From Phoronis ovalis (Eukaryota > Phoronida > Phoronidae): 15,220 nt of DNA. This document shows positions 1 to 12,000 of the stretch, piece after piece; position 1 is the first letter of the stretch; every line of letters begins with the position of its first letter. Both the position numbers and the translations under genes were made by a program. The notes below the pieces were generated by a model. It saw nothing but the letters and a program-made list of their open reading frames with translations, was not told the DNA's origin and did not search any database. The DNA lies in NCBI GenBank assembly GCA_028565635.1, contig JAOXYB010088829.1, forward strand, positions 7,120 to 22,339. Reading direction: 5' to 3'.

Positions 1-63
1 GGGTTGTCTAAAGCCACTCCTCCAGTCAATAAGAATCTCCAAACTTCATCATCGATTTTGTTT
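1..63 (-). CDS. DNAH3: Exon 25: AAA6, cut by the window edge
   Basis: It completes codon 1688 and encodes residues 1689-1708 plus two bases before the window ends. The acceptor is TACCCAG at 64-65. [20 protein letters not shown] followed by CC (proline) matches the family's WRFLLTGG...NP motif. The exon's true 3' end is outside the window. Confidence 0.92.
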
Positions 64-3000
64 CTGGGTAAACAAAGTGGGAATTATTAGAATTCCAATT
101 GTTAGAAGATATAGGAAAACAAAATGTATTAACATTTTGTAGTAGGATTAATTCATATAGAAGAAGACGATATCGCCATGTATAATTGCTGATAGCTAAA
201 ATTATGCTATTTATTATCATTTTAGAGAAAACAATATCAAACAACAAAACAAAATCAAATATTGCAAGAGACTACATTACCAGTAATTTTATTTCATTTC
301 GGTACTTTTAACCTACAGCTGGGTGAGAATGACTTAAGTTATAACTGCTTACCTTCCTTTCAGAATACCAACACACATAACGAATGAGAAAAGAAGTTTA
401 TCTTTCTCAAACAGTGAACGGCAAACATTGCGATAAATGCTGTTGGTGAAGTGATCGTTTAAATTTTCAATACGCTCAGCCAGATCCGATGATGGGTCAC
501 TGTTCATGATAGACTGAAACAAAATACTTTTTGTGAAACAAGGCCAATGCATTGAAAACAAGGCGGAGTGCTGAATGTTTAGTAAACAACAAACATGTAT
601 TTCTCCTTCAAATTCTAGTGACGTTTTAACATTTTTATAATAAATTTAAACTTGTTGCAACAATATAGGCAGCATGCATCCGAGCCATATTTGACATTTA
701 TTAAGTGAGATTGTGGGCAGGATCAGATTAAAGCCTACAAGCTTGGTGAACCTTGATAATGAGTATATTGATACTAGTGAGAGCAAACTTGAAACAATAG
801 TAGATTGTACAGAATACAACTATAAATAGTTATTAGTTGATTATATGCGCCTTCTGCTTTTTGTTTGACATACCTGATTATAAAGATGAATAAACCAATT
901 GAGTGAATACTGATACATGGGTTCAATATTAGCCATGTCGGAGATACAGAAAAACAAGATGGAGGAATGTTTAGACACTGGCATATATCCACTTCTTGTC
1001 TCATCAATCTCCTTTTCTGTTGCTGTAGCAATCTCTTGCTTAGCAGCAATCTCTTCAGAAAGAACTTTTGATGAAGACAGGACTTTAATGGCAGTCTCAT
1101 CCTCAAGAATGTTTCCCTAAGAATCAAAATGAAATACATATTATTAAGTAAACAGTAAAATAATCGTTAGCTGCGATGAAAAATGATGCATAAAAACTGA
1201 AAAAATACATTTCTGGATAAAATAGTGTCAGTAATTATATTCTTATAAACTATCCACAATTATTTTGACTTGTATTTTACATGATGATAAAAACAAATTA
1301 CATGGATTTGTCTAGCAGAATTAACAACAGACACATGTTAAGTGAGCTTTTTACACAAACCAAACACAAATACCACGGAACACTATCAATGACACCTACA
1401 ATAGTACCAATTTCTTACAGCTACTTCCTACGCTCTTATATTTAAAATAAAAATACCTGTGAAGAAGATAAAACTTCCAGAATTTTATCTTCAATTTCTT
1501 TCAGTTGCTTCTTATTTGCAGCACTCTCAAGAATTAATTCATTTTTCTTTTCCTCCAGCTCTGGTTTTTCTTTAGCGGCTACAATACCCAACAGCTGATC
1601 CTCTAAACCTTGAGGCGTGATCATGAAGTTCAATAAACACACCTGTAATTAAGAAACAAGTAAAGAGGTGTTCAACTAATAATTACTGGTGGCTTAATCA
1701 ATGTCTTAATCTCTTCTCCCTTCTAAGATTCCCCAACCCAGAGCCCCAAGCCTATACACATCAACATCAATATTTCCACCAATACAGACAGTTTCTCACT
1801 GTTTGGCTTTTATAGTTTGTAAGTTATACTTTGAGTAAATGAAGTGAAAAAAACAAACAATTCTTTTAAACTATTGGAAATTTAAAAAAAAGCACTTGTC
1901 CCTAGGAAACCTATCGCTTTGTGGCATCGATATGAACCTAGCGGGTTGCAAAAAATAGATAAAAACAACATAAAATCCACTCTTCTTACCTTTACAGAAA
2001 CTTCTGGTAGATAATGAGGATTTCTTAATCTGGTTGTTATATAAAACTTGAAATCATGAGAATATTCAATGACGTTCTCTCCAAGTCTCATGTACTCCAC
2101 ACCCTGTTGTTTAAATGTGGATTTCTGTAGAAGGGGTTCGAGTATCGGATCAAGCTCCTCTGCAATATTTTCCAGTAGGACTGGTGTTCCAAACTGAATG
2201 GCATTTTCCAAAGTTCTGACATAATTAGGGTCAGACAACTTGATAATGTTTAGTTTGTTGTCTTTTTCCATATTTTTCACCCACTTATTAGCTTGCCCTG
2301 CAAAATATATCAAAAATTTAAAAGTGACACTGAGATGGCAATCTGTTGACCTACAATATATTGGGCAAGTATCATTAAGAGGTACAACAGGATTTTTTCT
2401 TACGAAGTAAAAACAGCATGTAACAAGATAAGAGCAGAAAAAAATGTTATTAAACTCCAGTTGCATGCTGAAGTTGAGATACCTTGAGGATCAATCATGA
2501 GCGGCCATCTTCTTGAGTTGGAGACGATTATACCATTATCAATACTGAAGGAATCTACAGGTAAACCTGCAATCTGCCAAGCTCTTATTTTTACAGCATC
2601 ACCTAGTGTGGCATTCAGAGAGAACGTGGGAGAGCAGGGAATCTTTCTCTGAACACACGCCTCATGCCACTCGCTTGTACATTCCTGTAAAATCAAGCTA
2701 GGTTCTCAACTGTTTCAACAGGTATAAGACAGCAACTGGTATACTGTTTGCATCTATTTATCAACCCAGTTTTCATCAATAATTTCCATTGACCTTTATC
2801 ATCTGTGAATACTAAATATGCTACTAAGTACAGATTGAGAAGTCAGAGAATATCAGCTCTAAGGCTAGCAGAATTCTGCAGGACATCCGAGTATCACCTG
2901 GCGTTATCACAATTAGTTCTACATAGGAATGTAATGCGACCAACTGATGCCTTGATGCGGAAATGCTGCTGTTATATAAATAAGTTAATTATGCTATTTT

Positions 3001-6000
3001 TTTAGTATTATCCATAACACTATATTAAATAAATTTCAATCCAAGAAAACAAAATACTCACATTTCTGAAGTCGACAGTAAAGGCTCCCAAATAGGCTAC
3101 TACTCCAGCACTATTAAGCACGTCACCAGTGATGAAGATATATTTCTCCCCAAGCGTCTCCGCTGCAATTGTCCAACGGTCTTTCTCGCCACCAAGTCCT
3201 CCAATTAGTTTTTCAGCACGCACTAGTTTCTGAGAGCAAAGCTCAATGTTGTCCTCCAAATCCTTTTTCTTTTGAGTCATTGCCTCAAACTCATCATTCA
3301 ATGCTTGTAATTTGTCAACAACCTGAAATTTTTTAACAAAATATGTATCGCCTGCTATAAAACATATCTCGTAACTATTGAGGATCATCAAGAAAATATA
3401 CAACTCTAAGTAATATTTAGATTAAAATATGTGCAAGAGGTGACTGAAGAAGTTAATCTTGTTTCTAAAAGCAAAATGTATTTACATGTACTCCACAAGA
3501 TATTAATATAATTTTAAGTATTACATTCTAAACACTATTATTCAAATAGGATTGTTAAAAACTTACAGCAGGTTTACAGAAATATTGGTTCATAGTCTAA
3601 ACTAACTTGTAAAACTGGTTTTAATAAAGGTGTTTTTAAGAACGGACCTCTTTAAGCTGAGCACGTTTTGCATTAAGTTTCTTCATCTGAACAGCTAATT
3701 CTGCTTCTGCCTCTGCTAACTTGGCTTTTTTAGGAGCTACGACTTTGGCTACTTTGTCATAAATATCCATAGCTCTGACCCAGCGACACAGTCCTTCGCA
3801 GGCAGTGGATGCATTTTTGATCTTGTCAGGGTCAAATTCAGGATTGGTTATATATCTAAAAGTAAGAATTATAGTTTTATTTATTTTTTACTTACTTAGT
3901 TAATCTTCTACTCACATGTAAATAGCCTTTTCCGTGATTTCATAAGCGAAGCTGGGGTAACGTCACAAAACACAAACATATTTCCCACTTTAATAAACTT
4001 CTTGAAAAACACAGTACAACATACTGTGTTTCCCAGTTTATGCTGTCAAGTGATAAAATAGAACTGCGTAAACACCTCCAGAATTTCGGTTTCATTTGCC
4101 AATTCCCACTAGCACAAATTTTACATTTGAAGTCATGGATTTCTAATTTATGTATGAATCTACCAGTGCATGTGCAAAACTTTCCGAATATAGAGCATTT
4201 GTACTCTGCATTGAAGAGAATTTTTGCCGATTTTTGTCTACCAACTTTAGTTCCTCTGGTGTGTCACAGGAGGTCACATTATGAACAGGATAGTTTCGAT
4301 TATGAGTTCTGAGTTATGAGTAGTAAATCTTACATAGTGCTCATTTTATAAACACATTTAACGAAAATAAATAAATTTAAGACTACATGTTAGTTAGTAA
4401 AGATGAAACATTAAAAGAGCCTGATTGTATTTTTAAGCCAAAAATTAAACTTTGAGGATTTGGCAAATTTTACTTCACGGCAAACTCCATCCTACAGAAA
4501 TTATTTCAAATGTTTTATCTTGTTTGTGCAACAAAGGTACTGTCAACTATTGTTTTATGAATTAAAATATTCTGAACAATATGTAACCTCAAACAACTAT
4601 GTCATTATTCATTTCCCGCTGTTGGTATGGGCCAGCATTGGGACATCATCGGCGAAAGAAAAGTGATAAAATATTTACCCAGTTCTTTTTTATCACTTTT
4701 TGCATTTTATAATATTTCGTGTGATGTGGCATACATTCACTGCAAAACGCTAAAGTATAGCATGGAAACTGTAGCGCACAACGTACCATTTAGAAAGTAG
4801 CACTATTTTCTATAGAATTTTTTTATCCACTAATACTTGAAAGATAATCATTATTTGCTTTCTTAATATATGCTAGACCTATTGCCCATGGCGTTTGCAA
4901 ACTAAGAAAATGATATCAAGTCACTTTAAATTTGCATTATTAATGTAAGTTATGAAAATATTTGGACCAACATGCAATACACATCCTAAGGTACAAGGTT
5001 CTATAGACAATTATAGTGTTGTGGAAAATAAAAGCTGCTAGTACAGCTCATTAGCTGAAATTGTCAATTTGACTGGGAGGTTGAAACTTTGAATTTTACT
5101 TACTTATCTCTAATCTTTTTGATAATAGGTGGCGCTATGTTATCTTTGTCATAGGTCTTCAGTCTCTCCAGAAATTTGAGGTCCCCTAGCAACTTCTGAG
5201 ATGGTCCCCAGTAATCTTCTATCATTTTTCCTGAACCACCAGGATCTGGTTTGCGCTCTGATTTCATGCCTAACATGACACATACAGACTCCATCACAAG
5301 CTTCACAGCACCCGGCGGGTTCTGAAAAGATGTTTTTTAAAAATTAAATTTGCATCATCGACTATCAGGAATAATTTATTGGTTAATATAAACTATCAAA
5401 CAACCAAACATCTCAAGTTTGCTATATAAAAGGCATTGACCATAAAATTTACCTTCATAGATTTAACCATTGTAATATCCTGAGGTTTGAGTGTGTTAAG
5501 AGCAGAAATGGCTGCCTCCAATGCAGGGATGGCCTCTGCCAAATCACCCTCACATTCATCCTTAATAGCCTGAGCAGCGGCAGCAGCTTCATTTGCTACA
5601 GCTTCATCTGCAGCCACAACTTCTTTTTTAGCTTCTACTTCCACTGTGTCCTGTTCAATCTTTACCATCAGTTTCTCTGTGTCAGCTGAGGTTTTTATTA
5701 ATTCTGGCTGAAGATCTGTGAGCTCTTTCTGCATAACTGATACCTGTGGAAAAGAAAAGAAAATAATAAATAACTCACTTCTACCAAAGGTCACCAGTAC
5801 TGATTAAATTGTGATGACATCAAATACTTTGATTTCATTAGTAAGCTTTTTGTTCCACAAACAACGAAATTTGACAGATTATCTGTATTTTGCAATTACC
5901 TGTGAGGCAGCAAACTCCAATTTCTCTAAACCAGTTAGATATCGGTTTTTCAAGGTCATTATTGCATTACGTTTTATATTTAGAAGGTTTTTAAATGTCA

Positions 6001-9000
6001 AAATCAACTCCAGATATGATGTTGGTGTAACATAGTTGTGTCTTCTTAGAATATCGAAGTACCTGAAATAAGAACATAATTTTGTTGTAACAGTTGTTTT
6101 TTTTTATTGTAGGATTTAATATAATAATGCCAGCATATGGCACTTTCTTAAACTTCTAAATTTTAATTCAAGACTCTTTTGTACGTAGAGTGTATAGATG
6201 GAATAAAATCTCGAGCAACTGTATGTTTGACTTGATGCATGGTATGATAGGAACAAAAATTGATGGGAAATGTAGTAGCAGGTGTGACTATTACAAGCAG
6301 CTGCATGACTTCTACAGCTTTCAGTGTGATATAAACAAATATATTTGCAGTTTGATTATGCAGATCATGATGCCCTTGACTATAATTAAGATACATCAAG
6401 AATGAGAATAATTGCTTAAATTTAGTATATTCACTAACCTTTCTGACATCTTGCGTACACTTTCATGGAAGGATTTGCACATAGCTACGCATTCCTTTCG
6501 GAGATCATCATCAAGATCTATATCCTCCAAGAATTTATTAGCAACCATTTCTAATGCATCCTCTGGCCAGGCCTTAAGAAAAAAGAAGTGCCAATTTTCA
6601 ATAATAAAAGTGCAAGCTCACAAATGTAATGTCAAATACTTTTTTCAGTGTTAAAAATTTGAATGTGTATGCTGCTGTCACAGTTATGATTAATTTTTAC
6701 TGATTTGTATAGCTATGTTTACTTTAAGTATACTCTAAGCATTGACAAGCACGTACAGTAATCATATATTGTTGAGAATGTAACCAGAAAAATTTACCTG
6801 GAACCAATCTATTGTACAGCAGTTGATGAGAGATGGAAACATTCTCAAGCGATTCCTGAATGCATCACCAATGGGACTCATAGCTAGTACAATGTGAAGG
6901 TTCTTACGTACTCTCTCAATGAAAAAGTTGTACATAGCTAAAGGCGTGGCTTCCATTTTGCGACCCTAAAATTAAGCAGAAAGTAGTAATTTTCAAGCAT
7001 GAAAGAAGTTTTTGTAGAAATATGCTTTTTGTTAGTAATTTTAACACATTTTTCTTTGGGTGGAAACGAAATAGTTTTACATTATGTTTCAAAGATATTA
7101 ACGTTTGATAATTAAATAGTTTTTAAAATGAAATGTAATATTTTTATAATTCACATTTAGTTAAAAGGCAAACAGTGACATATACCAGGCATAAACTTCA
7201 ATCTTTTGGCCAAAATGTGGCAAAGTATAGCAATAATTGTGACTAAATAAGTAAATTTAAACAGACAGAACAGCAGCTTTTAAAAAATGTCCAGCAATGT
7301 CCGTCACATGCAGCAACATTCGTGATGGATATGGTGAAAACTAAATCAAACATTAAATCTTTGTGCTATGTCATTCATGTGCAGTGAGCAGGCAAGTTCA
7401 ATATGAAACACCTTCTTGAATGCTTCATACTCTTTAGAATAGCTACCAAATTTCATTGCTATTTGTTTCTCCTAGTGTATCAATGAATTGCAATGGGGGG
7501 AATGAAAAAATTGAATATTATCATGCAAACTCACTGTATATAGACTGTAAGGATAAAATAAAGACATTTAATAAACAGTGGAGGAGTTACATAGGGTTAT
7601 CTGTTAACCTTTACGGATATCATCCCTTCTGAGCTGCGTAACTGTGAATTAGTAATTTGCTAATTTAGACACCAGAAATAAACACATGTAACTATAACAT
7701 GATTTTTTAAAGTACTTTAAATCACTACTGAAAACCTGTTGAAACTTTAATTATACAAGTCATTTAATTGTTTTCTCCAGAAATAAATATCTGACTTAAT
7801 TACAAAAAGATACAAGCTTTCCTTTCTGTACGCTTAATTCGAATAAACTGAAAATTGTATCATTTGTGTCTAAACTCCACTATTATTTTAGTTGACAATT
7901 TCCAAAATAGATTTTGATTATTCATAACTAACATTACTATATGTTACACCAAAGAATAGCACTGAATATATTCCGGATTTAAATAAACTAAAAAAACATA
8001 GTTTTCAGGTGTGTATATTGATTTAATGTAAAAAAAAAACTGATCTTCATATCCTCTCGCATTAAGACATCACTTTAAAACTGTATTTAGTCTTGCAATT
8101 ATGACAATTGATGTTAAGTTTCACACATAGGTTTGCTAATGTTTATATTTTAGTTCCACCTTTACTATTTTTACCTCATTTCTTGCCACAGTTTGCATCT
8201 TTTCTATGATTTCTGCTTTCTCGTCAGATGCATATAAGTTAGGTACATCGCCTGTGTTGAGGATCATGGAGATGTCTTCCATGAAAGACTCATCTTTGAT
8301 CTGGTTATCAGCAAATAAGAAAGTCACTGGCTTGCCTTCTGCTCCCGCCTTCATAAGCAGCTGTAAATAACAGAAAACAGTGAGTTACTTGTACTTCTGT
8401 TCAGTCTGTAATGTTTGATAAAAGAAAAAGGTTATAGCCTGTTTAATTTAAAGCAACATTTATTTAATCAGTTAAAATTTAAATGAGAAATTTTCAGACA
8501 GATATCCAATCTTACATTAGATATACATTATTTTGTATATTGAACACAAAGAATCAAAACCGTTCTACATAAACTATTTGTATTTACTGAATTCCCAACG
8601 TTTACAGTACTGTTTCTTCAACGCATCTGTTCACCATAGAAGTGTTAAATGATAGACTATGCACAATCCATAGCCTCTTGGAGATTTCTGAGTTTACTTA
8701 TTGAAGACAATTTTCTTAAATATATCATCAAACAATACCCTCTTTAAATCTTCTCTCCACTCATTTGCTGTGTAATTTTTTGTGATTTCAATCATGAACA
8801 GGTCATAATCTGCCATAAAAGTCGCCAGCTTTGAAGCACTTTGACGACCACTTCCACCAATACCTACGAAAAAATTTATTTAGTTTTTAATTTGGAACAT
8901 GGCTATACACTATACACCAAATAAGCACTTTCTATAGCAACTTCATTAATACATTACAATCAAAATTGAATTTAAACAATTATAAAAGGTGTAAAGTAAA

Positions 9001-12000
9001 ACAACTGGCACAATACTTAGTATATATACTGATGGCACCTGACAAATTATAATAATCTTGACACTCACCTGCCAATAAGGCATGCCCATTATCTTGCTTG
9101 AGGATGCGAGCAACTCGTGAAATGTGTTCTATGGCAAATTTAAACATAACTAAAGACATTGGAGCCTTGCTGATCAAATTGTACTCGGACAAGTATCTGC
9201 AAAATATAATTCATAATTAGTTGATAAATCTACTCACCTGTTATTAATTAATATACAAACAGGAATGCTTCACTCATTTTCAGAAAAAGCAATAAAAAGA
9301 GATCTGTTGTCTTTTAACTCATTGGAGCCACCATCTTTGTGGCTATATAAGGTCCACATTTTGTGTTTTCTTCATTCTAATTTACGTTTTACCAGTTGTA
9401 GTAATTGTCGTTTTTAAGCCATCAAAAACAGTAATTTCTAACAGTTGATACATAAGAAATCAGTTAGTAGTGGTTGAACTAAAAGAGTAATCATTCTGTA
9501 ACCTACCCTTCCATTACAGCAGTCAGTTCTTTGAGATCAGTGACTTCATCATATATCTTATCTGTAGAGTCGGGATTCATATAGTCACCAAAGAATAAAC
9601 TACGAATGTTATCATCCACCAGGCTACCAGATGGAGATAGATGACTTAATATCTTATCCATGCTGACTTTGAAATTGTTCTGACAACACTCTTTGACCAG
9701 ACTGAAGAAAACTTGTCTGAAAACAATCCCAATATTGTTATAATTAAATGATTTTGTTTTGAACAGCTAGTTTCTGTAAAATACATCTATTTTTTTAACT
9801 ACTTGTTTTGTCTTTCTAATGTAGCAGTATCATACATATAAGGAAAGCCAGCATGTTTGTCTCCTATACTATGGACTTTTATCTCAAATATCTATGAGAG
9901 CTAATATTAAAATCATGAACATAAAATTTATATGGATCATAAAATATTTCAGGATTAAATAGCAACTGCCATGAACCAGTACTTACTACATCCTTTATTA
10001 AGATGGCGTTTGGGTAGTTTAGAGGGCGCTACTATTGCATGCATTTTCACCTGTATGTCAAAGCCCATTTTGATTAATAAAAATACACGAATCCAGAGTT
10101 AGTAGAAATTTAAAGGATCTGATATAATTTGGTTTTGGACAATTAAATGGAGGTGCAAATCTATTTATTTTTCAAAGTTATGTTTTATATTTAAATTCAG
10201 GTGTTGTTTATGCAAAATTCTGCCAAAATGGTGACCGTTAGCAGCACACATGTGAAGTAACATCCCTTATATGACTGTTTAAAGTGACAACTTAATTATT
10301 CCACTACCCATTGCCTCTAGATTATGGCATGTGGAATGCTGGGATCGCTGAACTAAACATCTTCATGTAGCCACAACTGTAAACTTTATTTATAAAAAAT
10401 TGGCTCATCAAAATGATCACCTACCTGTCATGATCATCAATTAAACGATCATAGAACACTCGGTATATTTCATGTACCCAAAGCCGGATCAATTTATCAT
10501 TCTCAGACATGCAGCTAGAAGGTACCAGGAGTACACCATAAATGACACGGGCAAAATCTCGCAAGTTGAAAACATAATGGCTTTTAGTTGGTGTCGGAAG
10601 AAAGTTCTGCATGGCTCCTTGATATACTGCCATAGTCGCTGCAACCATCATCTGAAAACATTAATATGCTAAATGTATTTCAAGAATTCTTTTGCAGCTG
10701 AAGATTACACTGCACAAAATACATAATTATTTAGTTATGTAGACTCGTTCTGTTACAAGAAAGTCCCACACCACGGCCACTTGAGGGCACCACCACTGAT
10801 TGCATTGTGTGATGTGATTAACAGCTTCCTATATAAGCTTAGAATATTGAATGATGTTTTTCTAAATGTTACAGTTTTTGAAATTTTGCTAGCTATGAAA
10901 GAATGTTCATGGCAAAAGCTGCATGTTATGAAATATCAAACAAAGGTTATAAATGGCATAAGATTTCTCTTTACCATTATAATAGGTAAATATGCATTAG
11001 CTACTGCCTTCACACTACTTTACAATATGCACCATCACTTAACACATTTATTAGAGTCACAAAGGATTCCCTGCCCCCCATGTCAAAAGGCAGTTTTGGC
11101 ACTTTCCATGAGCAGAACTCGAATTAACAACCTCTAGCCACTACACTACATCATATAACCCTAATTTCTCTTACCTTGCCAAGTCTAACAAAAGCTGCAT
11201 CAAATCCATTACCAAAATGCCAGTCCACAATGGATGAGAAGATACGTGTTAAGGTTCCGTCATCAAATTCATCTATGGTAACAATATTCATGTGTCGAGT
11301 AAAACGACTAGTGACATCATTGCGACCACCACCAGGTGGACCCATGGCAGACACAAATAACTGAAAAGGCATAAAATTAATAATAAATAAAGACATAGCT
11401 TACAATGTAATCTTAATAATACCTATGCATGGTTGTACTTAGTGTTACCAATAATTATGTGACATTTAAAATCCTAACCTTATCATACCGTCTTCTAAAA
11501 TAATTTGCAGCTGTTCTTGACCCAGACTAGGTTTTTGTTAGCTTGCTGATTTTTTATTTATTATCAATTTTACTTGCACTACAACAATCAAAATTTCACA
11601 TACTCAATATGCCATAGGCCTGAGTGATATCTTCAACTTACTGGTGTAATTTTTGAAAATCACTAAGTCAATGAAATAATATTACTGAAGCGCTTACCAC
11701 ATCAGCCAAGAAAAGTTTTGACGTGTCCTTCTTGTCATACCAATGCCCATGATCAATCCATTGTCTCAGTAACTCAATAGGTGGTTGAGCTCCATATTTT
11801 TCTTTCGCCGGCATGTTCAGGTCATCCACAAAGACTACACACTTCTTGCCCATAGGTGGACCAAACACACCTTTACGGCGACGATCAAGTTTTGACATGA
11901 CAATATCTTGTGTCTGATTAGCTGATGTACGAGCAGAGAAGTTGATACAGTTTGGAATATATCTGGAGGAAGATTATTAGTGAATTACTAGTGATACAAA

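Larger units (their letters stand above)
64..1989 (-). other. Introns 21 to 24 (1989-1643, 1456-1117, 873-514, 352-64)
   Basis: These four introns of 289-360 bases separate the last five exons. Each has GT-AG borders and AT-rich content. I find no repeat, RNA gene or extra in-frame segment that I could support. Confidence 0.65.

Noticed and set aside
737-745. Arginine in place of lysine in the AAA4 P-loop (fragment residues 737-745, bases about 8863-8839)
   Set aside because: GxGGSGRQ is the usual AAA4 form in axonemal heavy chains, so it is not a lesion. The coordinates given here are residue numbers.
3855-3900. A downstream continuation of exon 18 or another exon close to its acceptor
   Set aside because: The acceptor at 3857-3856 gives the exact family join (RDK to YITNPEF), and the sequence before it is a normal T-rich tract.
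4040-4312. Plus-strand open stretch of 90 codons in intron 17
   Set aside because: It has no recognisable domain, no splice or promoter context that I can support, and lies antisense in an intron.
6190-6405. Plus-strand open stretch in intron 14, overlapping a similar open stretch on the minus strand
   Set aside because: Neither reading resembles a known protein, and the minus-strand one does not join the dynein frame.
10425-10651. A separate small gene starting at the double ATG of exon 8
   Set aside because: The frame runs in from exon 7 and out to exon 9 through good splice sites, and the sequence is ordinary dynein; the ATGs are internal methionines.
10781-11137. Plus-strand open stretch of 118 codons in intron 7
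   Set aside because: It overlaps the tRNA-like repeat fragment and resembles no known family; chance or repeat-derived.
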